Shown piece after piece: positions 17,086-27,201 of a stretch of DNA of 49,214 nucleotides. Both the position numbers and the translations under genes were made by a program. Source of the stretch: Embleya scabrispora DSM 41855 (GTDB taxonomy: Bacteria; Actinomycetota; Actinomycetes; Streptomycetales; Streptomycetaceae); the NCBI RefSeq assembly GCF_000372745.1, contig NZ_KB889707.1, forward strand, positions 1 through 49,214, in the 5' to 3' direction. How positions within the stretch are numbered: the first letter of the stretch is position 1; every line of letters starts with the position of its first letter. The notes beneath the pieces were generated by a model. That model worked only from the letters and a program-made list of their open reading frames with translations, was not told the origin of the DNA and did not search any database.

Positions 17086-17769
17086 TTGTACCTGCGCAAG
17101 CCTGCCGTTCCGGGACTGTTGATCGCCGCTTCCGTCATCGCGCTCTCCAGCGGATGCGGCCTGGTCGACAAGGTCAAGGGCGACGACGACAAGAAGAAGG
17201 ACCCGGCCACGACCGCGCCCCAGGCGGGCCGCGGTTCGACCGGTGGCGCGACCGGCGCGCCGGCCACGCAGCCCGGTGGGGGCAAGGGCAGCACGCCCGC
17301 GACGGCGCCGGCCACCGGCAAGCCCGGTGGCGCGGGCGACCTCAACCCCAAGGAGTTCTGCAACCTGCTCACGCCCGCCGAACTCAAGGGCGTGCTGAAC
17401 AGCGAGGTCACCCGCACCAAGAACGACGACTCGTTGCGCACCTGCCGCTACTACGGACCGGGTGACTCGCCGGTGGTGACCCTCCAATACTTCACCCGCA
17501 GCAGCAAGCTCGGCGACACCCCGGAGAGCGTCGTGGCCAAGAACGACGTGTCGAAGTACGGCAAGCCGATCACCGACCTCGGCGCGTTCCCCACGCTGTA
17601 CGTGCCGGGCACCGGCAGCTACCCGGCGCCCAGCGTTCCCGAGATCTACTTCGCCAAGGCGCACGGCGATCTGATCGTCGACATGCACGTGAGCCTGGCG
17701 CCCGCCGCGAAGGATCTGCCGCGCGCGCAGCACATCGCGATCGCCAAGCTGATCGCCGACAAGATCTGA
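17086..17769 (+). CDS. Secreted lipoprotein, DUF3558-like
   Basis: 227-aa protein with a lipoprotein signal peptide: short basic N-terminus, hydrophobic core and a lipobox ending at Cys24 (LSSGC). Residues 30-85 form a low-complexity linker rich in Lys/Asp and then Ala/Thr/Gly/Pro. The folded domain starts with NPKEFCNLLTPAELKGVL and a second Cys in LRTCRYYGPG, resembling DUF3558 proteins in which two cysteines form a disulfide. It would be anchored to the outer face of the membrane; function unknown. The start is TTG at 17086, supported by GGAG 7 nt upstream and by correct placement of the signal peptide. Confidence 0.8.
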   Translation: MYLRKPAVPGLLIAASVIALSSGCGLVDKVKGDDDKKKDPATTAPQAGRGSTGGATGAPATQPGGGKGSTPATAPATGKPGGAGDLNPKEFCNLLTPAELKGVLNSEVTRTKNDDSLRTCRYYGPGDSPVVTLQYFTRSSKLGDTPESVVAKNDVSKYGKPITDLGAFPTLYVPGTGSYPAPSVPEIYFAKAHGDLIVDMHVSLAPAAKDLPRAQHIAIAKLIADKI

Positions 17770-17777
17770 TCCGCCGC

Positions 17778-17809
17778 CCGGGGCCGGGCCGGTGTCGGCT
17801 CGGCCCCGG
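17778..17809. terminator. Bidirectional terminator between lipoprotein and acyl-CoA ligase genes
   Basis: CCGGGGCC (17778-17785) pairs with GGCCCCGG (17802-17809), with partial GGGCC/GGCTC pairing inside, located between two convergent stops. Confidence 0.7.
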
Positions 17810-17817
17810 ATCCGCGG

Positions 17818-19557
<1,740 letters not shown>

Positions 19558-19765
19558 CGCCGAATTCCTCCGTCTGTCGTGCGGAACGCCGTACCGCAGC
19601 ATCGCGTCGTCGGTACCGGAACGCACCCTCGCATCACCCGTTCGAGCGGTCAACGACCGGGCACGGGCTCCTCGCGTTGACCGTCGCCGCGCCGGGCCGC
19701 AAGACTCCCGGAGGCACCTCAAAAAGCGCACAAAGTTGATCTTGATCCGACATTCGGGACCGTAA

Positions 19766-21061
19766 TTGACAGACGGTACGGGGCGATCCGGCCCGCGCGT
19801 GCTCGTCCTCGCCGACGACCTCACCGGCGCCAACGCCACCGCGGTGCGCTTCGCCCGGCGCGGGATGCGCACGCTGGTCACCGGTGGACCGCCCCGGACC
19901 TGTGTCAGCGCGCCGGACGTGCTCGTGCTGGATTTGGCCAGCCGTCACCTGCCTGCCGCGCAGGCCGCCCGCCGGGTGGTCGCGGGCGCCTCGGTGTTCC
20001 CGGACGCGCCGCTGGTGACCAAGCGGGTGGACAGCACGCTGCGCGGCAACCCGGGCGCGGAGACCGCGGCGCTGCTGCACGTGCTGGACGCCCGCCCGGG
20101 ACCGCCGGTGCGGGCGCTGGTGGTGCCGGCTCATCCCGAGGCGGGGCGTACCACCGAGGGCGGCGTCCATCACGTGCACGGCGTGCCGTTCGCGGACAGC
20201 GAGGTTGCCCGCGACCCGTTCTGCCCGGTGACGTCCTCGTGTGTGGTCGAGGCGTTCGATGTGATCGACCGGCCGATCGCGCACGTCCCGCTCGACGTGG
20301 TGCGCGGCGATTCGGCCGGCCTGGCGCGGGCGCTGTGCGACCCCGGAGCCCGGGTCCTGGTCTGCGACGCGGTCACCGAGGCGGACGTGGAGACGCTCGC
20401 GCTGGCCGCCGCGGCCGCCGCCCTGGGCGGCGAACTGCGCTGGTTGCCGGTGGATCCCGGGCCGTTCGGCGCGGCGCTGGTCGGTGCGTCGGGCGCGGTG
20501 CCCGCCGGGCCGCCCGTGCTCGGCGTCGCGGGCAGTCTGAGCCGGCTCAGCCGTGAGCAGGTCTCCGAGACCCAGCGCCGACTGGGTGCGCGCTGGCTGG
20601 ACGTGGGCGATGCGCCCGATCCGGTTCGGGTCGCCGCCGACCTGGTCGCGCTGGCCCGCACCGGCGCTGCCCTGACCGGGATCCGCACCCGGGTCCCGGA
20701 TCGCATCGACCCGGTGCGCGCCGCGCGGCTGCCGGTGCTGCTCGGCGAGGTGGTCAAACGCGCGCTGGCGGCCGCGCCGTTCGCGGGGGTGTACGCGACG
20801 GGCGGGGACATCGCGGGTGCGGTGTGCACCGCGCTCGGCGCGGACGGGCTCGCGGTGGAGACCGAGGTGCAACCGCTGGTGGTGGCCGGCCGGCTGGTCG
20901 GTGGGCCGCACGACGGGTTGCCGTTCGCGGCGAAGGGCGGCCTGGTCGGGGACACGAACGCGGCGGTGGCGTGTGCCTTGCACCTGCGGATGAGTTTTAC
21001 CGTCCAGGCGGCTTCGCCGACGGCAGTCACGGCTCGGGAGATCGACGATGGACGACGATAG
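19766..21061 (+). CDS. Four-carbon acid sugar kinase family protein
   Basis: 431-aa kinase of the DtnK/OtnK type (DUF1537 N-terminal plus nucleotide-binding C-terminal domains). The substrate domain begins with LADDLTGAN and has KRVDSTLRGNPG. The C-terminal domain has YATGGDIAGAV and FAAKGGLVGDTNA, the nucleotide-binding loops. These enzymes phosphorylate D-threonate, L-threonate or D-erythronate at C4. The next gene is a PdxA2-type dehydrogenase, so the pair fits the known kinase, dehydrogenase/decarboxylase route yielding dihydroxyacetone phosphate. The start is uncertain: TTG 19766 is used, with only a weak GGGA upstream; GTG 19799 (11 codons in) is possible. The 3' end overlaps pdxA2 by 14 nt. 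Confidence 0.85.
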   Translation: MTDGTGRSGPRVLVLADDLTGANATAVRFARRGMRTLVTGGPPRTCVSAPDVLVLDLASRHLPAAQAARRVVAGASVFPDAPLVTKRVDSTLRGNPGAETAALLHVLDARPGPPVRALVVPAHPEAGRTTEGGVHHVHGVPFADSEVARDPFCPVTSSCVVEAFDVIDRPIAHVPLDVVRGDSAGLARALCDPGARVLVCDAVTEADVETLALAAAAAALGGELRWLPVDPGPFGAALVGASGAVPAGPPVLGVAGSLSRLSREQVSETQRRLGARWLDVGDAPDPVRVAADLVALARTGAALTGIRTRVPDRIDPVRAARLPVLLGEVVKRALAAAPFAGVYATGGDIAGAVCTALGADGLAVETEVQPLVVAGRLVGGPHDGLPFAAKGGLVGDTNAAVACALHLRMSFTVQAASPTAVTAREIDDGRR

Positions 21062-22115
21062 GAACACGCTCCCCGTGGTGGGGCTGACCCTGGGCGACCC
21101 GGCCGGGATCGGCCCGGAGATCGTCGCACGCGCGCTCGCGGACCCGGGCCTGCGCGGCGACGCGCGGTGTGTCGCGGTGGGCGACGCGGCGGCCTTGCGC
21201 CGGGGCGCGCAGGTCTGCGGATTGGGCCTGACCGTGCGGGTGATCGACTCCCGGCTGGTGCCGCCGGACCCGGATCCCGCGGTGGTCGACATCCTGGACA
21301 CCGCGACCGTCACCGACGCGGAGATCGCCGAGGCGATGCCGTGGGGGCGCGTCGGCGCACGGGCGGGTGCCGCCGCGCTCGCCGCGATCGAACTCGCGGT
21401 ACGCGCCGCCGAGAGCGGTCTGGTCGATGCGATCGCGACCGCCCCGATCAACAAGGAGTCGATCTGGGCCGCGGGTGCGGGGCAACTCGGACACACCGAA
21501 CTGCTCGGCGAACTCACCGGCGCCGCGCACCCCGACACGATGTTCGTGGTCGGCGGCCTGAAGATCTTCTTCACCACGCGGCATGTGTCGCTGCGCAGGG
21601 CACTGGACCTGCTCACCGCCGAGCGGGTGGACGCGGCGATCGAGGCGGCCTGTCGCGCGCTGCGGGTGTTCGGCGACGACGAGGCGCCGGTGCTGGCGGT
21701 GGCGGCGGTCAATCCGCACGGCGGCGAGGGCGGGGCCTTCGGCGACGAGGAGACCGCGGTGCTGGGACCTGCGGTCGAGCGGGCGCGGGCGCGTGGGTTG
21801 GACGTGGTCGGGCCGATTCCCGCCGACGCGGTCTTTCACCAGGGGCTGCGGGGGCGCTACGCGGGGGTGTTGTCGCACTTCCACGATCAGGGGCACATCG
21901 CGGCGAAGACGTTCGACTTCGACGGGACCGTGTCGGTGACGGTCGGGCTGCCGATCCTGCGCACGTCCGTGGACCACGGGACGGCGTTCGACATCGCGGG
22001 GACGGGGGCGGCCGAATACGCGTCGATGCGGGAGGCGGTTCGGGCCGCGGTGCGGTATGTGCCCGTGCGGGCGCGGGTTCGGGCCGCGTGGGCTCAGGCG
22101 CCGCGTGGGCTGTGA
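21048..22115 (+). CDS. pdxA2: 4-phospho-D-threonate/erythronate dehydrogenase (PdxA2 family)
   Basis: 355-aa PdxA-family NAD-dependent dehydrogenase. It shows LTLGDPAGIGPEI at the N-terminus, the ATAPINKESI loop, and metal-ligand histidines in GHTELLGELT, FTTRHVSL and LSHFHDQGH. PdxA proper acts in vitamin B6 synthesis. The PdxA2 subfamily oxidises and decarboxylates 4-phospho-threonate or -erythronate and is found beside DUF1537 kinases. The 14-nt overlap with such a kinase argues for PdxA2, a catabolic role. ATG 21048 has GGGAG 7 nt upstream. Its last codons (around AQAPRGL) overlap a degenerate copy of the intergenic repeat that fills the next 220 bp. Confidence 0.88.
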   Translation: MDDDRNTLPVVGLTLGDPAGIGPEIVARALADPGLRGDARCVAVGDAAALRRGAQVCGLGLTVRVIDSRLVPPDPDPAVVDILDTATVTDAEIAEAMPWGRVGARAGAAALAAIELAVRAAESGLVDAIATAPINKESIWAAGAGQLGHTELLGELTGAAHPDTMFVVGGLKIFFTTRHVSLRRALDLLTAERVDAAIEAACRALRVFGDDEAPVLAVAAVNPHGGEGGAFGDEETAVLGPAVERARARGLDVVGPIPADAVFHQGLRGRYAGVLSHFHDQGHIAAKTFDFDGTVSVTVGLPILRTSVDHGTAFDIAGTGAAEYASMREAVRAAVRYVPVRARVRAAWAQAPRGL

Positions 22116-22325
22116 GGGTGGGCTGGGGCGGGTGTCCTCAAGCGCCGGACGGGCTGGAACATGGCCCGGGTCGGTTGCCTCAAACGCCGGATGGGCTGGA
22201 TTGGGTGCGGGCAGGCCGGAGGGGTGAGGGCGGGCGGAGTGGTGGCCCGCGTCGGGTGTCCTCAAGCGCCGGACGGGCCGGAGCGTGGCCTGGGCCGAGT
22301 GTTCTCAAGCGCCGGATGGGCTGAT
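22093..22325 (+). repeat. Tandem ~42-bp intergenic repeat (CTCAAGCGCCGGACGGGCTG type)
   Basis: Five copies of a 20-bp core related to CTCAAGCGCCGGACGGGCTG start at 22093, 22137, 22179, 22261 and 22304. Intervals are 44, 42, 82 (about two units, with one unit decayed) and 43 bp. The first copy lies inside the 3' end of pdxA2 (16 of 20 bases match) and covers its last codons. Others differ by one to three bases (CTCAAACGCCGGATGGGCTG, for example). Similar GC-rich cores are scattered between genes in streptomycetes from memory; a tandem array is less usual. The array fills the gap between convergent pdxA2 and psuG. Confidence 0.8.
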
Positions 22326-22354
22326 TTGGTGTCGGGTGGGCTCGGGGTGGGTGA

Positions 22355-23266
22355 TCAGGTGATGGTCAGGGCCTGGGCGATGCGGGCGGCCAGGGCGGCG
22401 TTGTTGAGGATGAGGGCGATGTTGGCGGTCAGGCTGCTGCCGGCGGTTTCGCGGTGGAAGAAGTCGAGGAGGAACGGGGTGACCGCCTTGCCGCTGATGC
22501 CCTTGTCGGCCAACGCGGTCAGGGCCCGGTTCAGCACCCGGTCGTGCAACCGCGGGTCCAACTGGTCGGCCCGCGGCACCGGATTCGCCACCACGAGGGC
22601 GTTTCGCCCCAGTCCGAGCGCCTCGTGCGCGCGCACGACGTCGGCCACCTCGTCCGCGGTGTCCACCCGCCACTCCAGCCGCCGGCCGGAGTCGACCAGG
22701 TAGAACCCCGGGAACGCGTGGGTGCCGAAGCCCATCACCGGGACGTTGAGCGACTCCAGCCGCTCCAGCGTCGCACCGACGTCCAGGATCGATTTGACCC
22801 CCGAGCACACCACGACGAGCCCGCACCGGGTCAGCGCGACCAGGTCGGCCGATTCGTCCCAGCTCTCCCGCGCCTCACGATGCACCCCGCCCAGACCGCC
22901 GGTGGCGAACACCCGGATGCCCGCCTGGTGGGCCAGATGCGCGGTCGCCCCCACGGTGGTCGCGGCGTGTCCGCCCCGGGCGGCGACCAGGGCCAGATCA
23001 CGCATGCCGGCCTTGAGCACGTCCGAAGACATGGCGACGAATTCGAGCGTCTCGGCGTCCATCCCGATCGACGGGCGGCCGTGCACGATCGCGATCGTCG
23101 CCGGGACCGCGCCCGCGGCCCGGACCCGCCCCTCGATCTCGCGCGCGATCCGCAGATTGTCCGGGCGCGGCAGCCCGTGGGCGATGATCGTGCTCTCCAG
23201 GGCGACCACCGGTCGGCCCGCGGCGAGTGCGTCCGCGACCTCCGGCAGGATCCGCAAGCCGTTCAC
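22355..23266 (-). CDS. psuG: Pseudouridine-5'-phosphate glycosidase
   Basis: 303-aa enzyme that reversibly splits pseudouridine 5'-phosphate into uracil and ribose 5-phosphate. Family features: [16 protein letters not shown] near the N-terminus, [36 protein letters not shown] (metal Asp) and CSGVKSILD with the catalytic lysine, then VVANPVP and [10 protein letters not shown] at the end. GTG 23266 is chosen over an upstream ATG at 23365: the shorter form gives the usual ~300-residue length and starts just before [12 protein letters not shown], and TAGCGT ends 7 nt before it, suggesting a leaderless transcript. The pseudouridine kinase that usually accompanies it is not adjacent. Confidence 0.88.
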   Translation of the reverse strand: MNGLRILPEVADALAAGRPVVALESTIIAHGLPRPDNLRIAREIEGRVRAAGAVPATIAIVHGRPSIGMDAETLEFVAMSSDVLKAGMRDLALVAARGGHAATTVGATAHLAHQAGIRVFATGGLGGVHREARESWDESADLVALTRCGLVVVCSGVKSILDVGATLERLESLNVPVMGFGTHAFPGFYLVDSGRRLEWRVDTADEVADVVRAHEALGLGRNALVVANPVPRADQLDPRLHDRVLNRALTALADKGISGKAVTPFLLDFFHRETAGSSLTANIALILNNAALAARIAQALTIT

Positions 23267-23273
23267 CGGTAGG

Positions 23274-23279
23274 ACGCTA
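23274..23279 (-). promoter_or_regulatory. -10-like box of psuG, leaderless configuration
   Basis: On the minus strand TAGCGT ends 7 nt before the GTG at 23266. It supports the shorter psuG start. Confidence 0.5.
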
Positions 23280-23395
23280 CCGGGCGCGAGCGGAAGCGGC
23301 ACCGTATACGCGCCGGGACGCGGCTGCTCGGCCTCGCCCCGGCGCTCGGACACTCCGATGATCATGGCAATCCGCCGTCCCGTCGCGACCCGCGG

Positions 23396-23734
23396 TCAGC
23401 GCCGCGGCTGGTACAACACGGCGGCCCAGCCGTCCGGCCCGGTCACCTGAACCCGCACCTCGTGCGGCCCCTCGACCGACTCGCCCACGGTGAACCCGCC
23501 CTCGCGCAGCGGTGCCAAGGCCGCGTCGAGGTCGGCGACCTTGACCATGACCGACGCCGACTCACCCTCGCGGTCGGTGCCGGCCAGCGCCAGCCGACCG
23601 CCGTTCACATCGAACTGCGCCCAGCGCTCACCGTCGACGAAGGTCGGTTCCGCACCGAGTACCGCGGTCATGAACCGCACCGCCGCGGCCATGTCGGCGA
23701 CGGGGAAAGCGGCGGACAGGCCCTGAGCGGACAT
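23396..23734 (-). CDS. VOC (glyoxalase/bleomycin resistance-like) family protein
   Basis: 112-aa single VOC domain with the pattern LSAAFPVADMAAAVRFMTAVLG, a central DVNGGRLALAG strand, and a final strand VTGPDGWAAVLYQ. Proteins of this size dimerise to form a metal- or ligand-binding cavity. His/Glu ligands typical of glyoxalase I are not obvious, so it may be a binding protein rather than an enzyme. The ATG at 23734 is preceded by a perfect AGGAGGT. It lies about 130 bp downstream of the psuG start region on the opposite flank, in the same direction, and could be cotranscribed into psuG. Confidence 0.8.
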   Translation of the reverse strand: MSAQGLSAAFPVADMAAAVRFMTAVLGAEPTFVDGERWAQFDVNGGRLALAGTDREGESASVMVKVADLDAALAPLREGGFTVGESVEGPHEVRVQVTGPDGWAAVLYQPRR

Positions 23735-23768
23735 GGGTTACCTCCTGAGGCGAGACCGGGCACGGTAT

Positions 23769-23783
23769 CTGATGGTCTATCAG
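23769..23783. promoter_or_regulatory. Small inverted repeat in the VOC/Pat divergent promoter region
   Basis: CTGAT (23769-23773) and ATCAG (23779-23783) flank a 5-nt spacer, 35 nt upstream of the VOC start and about 75 nt upstream of the divergent Pat start. The arms are short, so an operator role is a guess. Confidence 0.3.
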
Positions 23784-23844
23784 GTGGGACGGACACCAAC
23801 CGAGTCGGGGCGCCCGGAACACGCCGGCGGTGCGCCGCAGGGGT

Positions 23845-23850
23845 TAGCCT
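23845..23850 (+). promoter_or_regulatory. -10-like box of the Pat-type gene, leaderless configuration
   Basis: TAGCCT ends 7 nt before the GTG at 23858; no Shine-Dalgarno sequence is present. Confidence 0.55.
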
Positions 23851-23857
23851 CGCAAAC

Positions 23858-26590
23858 GTGGAGCCCACCGACACCGCAGATCCGCCACCGAAGCCCCCCG
23901 AGCACTGGGAGGCCGACGTCGTGCTGCGCGACGGCGCCACCGCTCACGTGCGCCCTGTCGGTCCGGACGACGCCGGCCGCCTCGTCGACTTCTACGCGCG
24001 TGTCTCGGCCGAGTCGAAGTATCTGCGCTTCTTCACGCCCTACCCCCGACTCTCCGACCGCGACGTCCGACACTTCACCACGCACGACTGGGTGGACCGG
24101 GTGGGCCTGGGCCTGTTCGTCGGCGACGAGATGGTCGCGATCGTGCGCTACGACCGGATCGGCCCGGACGGGCGCGCGGTGCGCACCGGCCCGCAGGGCC
24201 GCTCCTCCACCGCCGAGGTGGCGTTTCTGGTCCAGGACGACCAACAGGGCCGCGGCGTCGCGTCGGTCCTGCTCGAACACATCGCCGCGGTCGCCCGCGA
24301 GCGCGGCATCCGACGCTTCGTGGCCGACGTACTGCCCTCGAATCGCCGGATGGTCACGGTGTTCACCGAGGCCGGCTACACCCAACAGTCCGCCTTCGAG
24401 GACGGCGTGGTCCGGCTCACCCTGGAACTCGCGCCCACCGAAACCTCGCTCGGCGTCATGCTCGCGCGCGAACACCGGGCCGAGTCGCGCTCGATCGCCC
24501 GCCTGCTCACCCCGCGCTCGGTCGCGGTGATCGGCGCGAGCCGGCACCAGGGCACGGTGGGCAACACACTCCTGGCCAACCTGCGGGCGGGCGAGTTCAC
24601 CGGCGATGTGTACGCGGTCAACCCGAAGGCGGGCAGCGAGCCGATCGACGGCGTGCCCACCCATGCCTCGGTCCTGGACATCCCCGGGGAAGTGGACCTG
24701 GCGCTGGTGGCGGTCCCCGCGGACGCGGTGCGCCAGGTGGTCGAACAGTGCGGGCGCAAGGGCGTGCACGGCCTGGTCGTGGTGTCCTCCGGCTTCGCCG
24801 AGACCGGTCCCGAGGGCCGCGAACGGCAGCGGCGCCTGGTCCGCGCCGCACGCCGGCTCGGGATGCGGGTGATCGGACCGAACTGCCTGGGCGTGCTCAA
24901 CACCGACCCCGAACTGCTGGTCAACGCAAGCCTGTCGCCGCGGATGCCGCGCCGCGGCCGGGTGGGCATGTTCGCCCAGTCGGGCGCGCTGGGCATCGCC
25001 ATCCTGGAGTCCACCGTGAGCCGGGGCATCGGGCTGTCCACGTTCGTGTCGGCGGGCAACCGCGCAGATGTCTCCGGCAACGACCTGTTGCAGTACTGGG
25101 AGGACGATCCGGCCACCGACGTGGTGCTGCTGCACCTGGAATCGATCGGCAACCCGCGCAAATTCACCCGGCTCGCCCGACGGGTCTCCCGGGCCAAGCC
25201 GGTGGTCGCGGTCAAGTCCGGGCGACACACCCAGGGCGTACCACTCGGGCACGTCACTCGCACGCTGTCCCTGCCCGACTCGGCGGTCGACGCACTGTTC
25301 CGGCAGGCGGGGGTGATCCGCGTGCCCACCGTCGCCGAACTCTTCGACGTGGGCCAACTGTTGGCCTACCAACCGCTGCCCGCCGGCGACCGGATCGCGA
25401 TCATCGGCAACTCCGACTCGCTGGGCCTGCTCACCCAGGACGCGTGCGCCAGCGCGGGCCTGAAGCCGCGGCGCCCGGTCGACCTGACCACCTCCGCGAC
25501 CGCCGACGACTTTCGCGACGCGCTCGCCGAGGCACTGGCCTGCACCGAGACGGACGCGGTGATCACCGTGTTCATCCCGCCGCTGACCACCTCCGGCGAC
25601 GAGGTGGCGAGCGCGATCGCGGAGATGGCCGGACACGCGGCGCAGATCGGCAAGCCGCTGCTGACCACCTACCTCGCGCACGAGGGGCTGCCCACGCAGC
25701 TGCGCCGATTGGACGCGGACGGCGTGCCCGCCCTCGGCTCGGTGCCCTCCTACCCGGCCCCGGAGAACGCGGTCCGCGCGCTCGCCGAGGTGGTGCGCTA
25801 CGCCGCGTGGCGCCGGCGGCCCACGGGCTCGGTGCCCGAGCATCCCGAGGTGCGCACCGATCAGGCCCGCGCGCTGGTCCGGGCCCGGCTCGGCGCCGCG
25901 GACGCGGTGGGCCTGTCCCCGGCGGACGCCGCCGACCTGTTGGACTGCTACGGCATCCGGCTGCTGCCCGCGGTGCGGGTGGACAGCGAGGACGCGGCGA
26001 TCCGCGCGGCGACCGAACTGGGCTATCCGGTGGCACTCAAGACGATCGCCGAACATCTGCGGCACCGGGTGGACGTGGACGGGGTACGCCTGGACATCGG
26101 CGCGGAAGCCGGGCTGCGCCGGGTGTTCAGGGAGATGACCACCCGCCTGGGCGGCCCGGACCAGGCCCGTCTGGTGGTGCAGCCGATGGCGCCGCACGGG
26201 ATCGCGACCGTGCTCGGGCTGACCTACGACGAATCGTTCGGTGCGGTGCTCTCGTTCGGCTTGGCCGGCCCCGCCACCGAACTCCTGGGCGACGTGGCCC
26301 ACCGATTGGTGCCGGCCACCGACCAGGACGTGGCCGATCTGGTGCGCGAGGTCGGGGCGGCGCCGATGTTGTTCGGCTACCGCGGCGCACGGCCGGTGGA
26401 CGTGCCGGCGCTGGAGGACGTCCTGCTGCGGCTGTCCCGGCTGGCCGACGACCTGCCGCAGGTGACGTCCGTCGCGTTGAACCCGGTGGTGGTGGCGGCC
26501 GATGGCGCGCACGTGCTGGGTGCGCAGATCCGCCTGTCCCGTCCGCCGGCCCGCACCGACCTCGGCCCGCGGTCACTGTCCCGACCGTAG
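23858..26590 (+). CDS. GNAT acetyltransferase / NDP-forming acyl-CoA synthetase fusion (protein acetyltransferase, Pat type)
   Basis: 910-aa fusion. Residues ~20-190 are a GNAT domain (VVLRDGATAHVRPVGPDD; AEVAFLVQDDQQGRGVASVLLEH carries the acetyl-CoA loop). Residues ~210-310 are a CoA-binding Rossmann domain (VAVIGASRHQGTVGN). Residues ~330-480 are succinyl-CoA-synthetase-like, and ~690-905 an ATP-grasp domain. The order GNAT then synthetase is that reported for Streptomyces lividans Pat, the reverse of enteric Pat. Such proteins acetylate lysines in targets such as acetyl-CoA synthetase. The synthetase part is usually a sensor; here the active-loop region reads PLGHVTRTLSLPD, not the SHTG loop of active enzymes. 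GTG 23858 is chosen because TAGCCT sits 7 nt upstream, implying a leaderless start. Confidence 0.88.
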   Translation: MEPTDTADPPPKPPEHWEADVVLRDGATAHVRPVGPDDAGRLVDFYARVSAESKYLRFFTPYPRLSDRDVRHFTTHDWVDRVGLGLFVGDEMVAIVRYDRIGPDGRAVRTGPQGRSSTAEVAFLVQDDQQGRGVASVLLEHIAAVARERGIRRFVADVLPSNRRMVTVFTEAGYTQQSAFEDGVVRLTLELAPTETSLGVMLAREHRAESRSIARLLTPRSVAVIGASRHQGTVGNTLLANLRAGEFTGDVYAVNPKAGSEPIDGVPTHASVLDIPGEVDLALVAVPADAVRQVVEQCGRKGVHGLVVVSSGFAETGPEGRERQRRLVRAARRLGMRVIGPNCLGVLNTDPELLVNASLSPRMPRRGRVGMFAQSGALGIAILESTVSRGIGLSTFVSAGNRADVSGNDLLQYWEDDPATDVVLLHLESIGNPRKFTRLARRVSRAKPVVAVKSGRHTQGVPLGHVTRTLSLPDSAVDALFRQAGVIRVPTVAELFDVGQLLAYQPLPAGDRIAIIGNSDSLGLLTQDACASAGLKPRRPVDLTTSATADDFRDALAEALACTETDAVITVFIPPLTTSGDEVASAIAEMAGHAAQIGKPLLTTYLAHEGLPTQLRRLDADGVPALGSVPSYPAPENAVRALAEVVRYAAWRRRPTGSVPEHPEVRTDQARALVRARLGAADAVGLSPADAADLLDCYGIRLLPAVRVDSEDAAIRAATELGYPVALKTIAEHLRHRVDVDGVRLDIGAEAGLRRVFREMTTRLGGPDQARLVVQPMAPHGIATVLGLTYDESFGAVLSFGLAGPATELLGDVAHRLVPATDQDVADLVREVGAAPMLFGYRGARPVDVPALEDVLLRLSRLADDLPQVTSVALNPVVVAADGAHVLGAQIRLSRPPARTDLGPRSLSRP

Positions 26591-26696
26591 CCGGCCGTCG
26601 CGTCGGTTCCGCCCGAACGCGGCTGCGGTGCGGATGTGTCAGGCCCACCCCGGGTGCGTGTCGAGACAGGACCGGGCACGTGCCCACATGCGGAAC

Positions 26697-26748
26697 CGCC
26701 GCCGTACTCACATGCCACCCCGAGCTGTGGCACGTACGTACGGCGGCG
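26697..26748. repeat. Long inverted repeat after the Pat gene (possible terminator)
   Basis: An 11-bp stem CGCCGCCGTAC (26697-26707) with GTACGGCGGCG (26738-26748) and an inner 6-bp stem TGCCAC (26713-26718) with GTGGCA (26727-26732). It begins 107 nt after the Pat stop. Confidence 0.65.
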
Positions 26749-26890
26749 ACTCCAGGCCGGATCCGCTCCGCGGCATGCCCCTCCGCGCCTACCCTCCACA
26801 TGGCTGCGCATCTCATGCCGTTCGACGCCGTCCGGACCGAGCCGCCCCGCGCCGGTCGTTTCCCCGAGTGTCCCCGGCGGTGAGGCGGTG

Positions 26891-26922
26891 TCACTCGTGC
26901 CCCCGCCCGGGGGTACGAGTGA
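26891..26922. repeat. Second inverted repeat in the non-coding region
   Basis: TCACTCGT (26891-26898) pairs with ACGAGTGA (26915-26922), followed inward by a G-T pair and CCCCC/GGGGG (26900-26904 with 26909-26913), with loop GCCC. This is a 14-bp stem with a single wobble pair, 300 nt from the nearest upstream gene. Confidence 0.65.
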
Positions 26923-27195
26923 TGCGAGAGATCCACCGGTGCCACCGTGTCGACGGCGCGTCCCTGTTGCCCCGGTCGGGCCTCTCGAGAGACCAGTCAA
27001 CCCCGCCGAGCCGTGCTTCGGGAGGGCGCACGGAAGGCGCACGGTGGCGATCCGTAGAGGTTGCACCAACAGTGCGCATCCACCTCACCCGTTCGGTCCT
27101 GTCATTACGTCGACAAACCGTCACCGTTTGGCAACGGCACGTGCGCAACCGACCTTCGCATGGGGCGGATGGCGCACGCGTGCCCCCGGAGATGC

Positions 27196-27201
27196 CAGGA
27201 T
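27196..27201 (+). promoter_or_regulatory. CAGGAT box before DUF5998 (leaderless -10 or ribosome site)
   Basis: CAGGAT ends 6 nt before the ATG at 27208. It fits a TANNNT-like -10 for a leaderless transcript, but its AGGA could also act as a ribosome-binding site at 7-nt spacing. Confidence 0.4.

Noticed and set aside
19766-19794. TTGACA at 19766-19771 as a -35 box for the sugar-acid kinase
   Set aside because: No acceptable -10 follows at 16-19 nt; the sequence overlaps the proposed TTG start, and its match is probably fortuitous.
22093-22325. CRISPR array
   Set aside because: Cores are only about 20 bp, imperfect, partly inside a coding region, one interval is doubled, and no cas genes are nearby. 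A degenerate tandem repeat explains it better.
23266-23365. Longer psuG start at ATG 23365
   Set aside because: It would add 33 residues without family similarity and would place the -10-like box inside the coding region; GTG 23266 gives the normal length.
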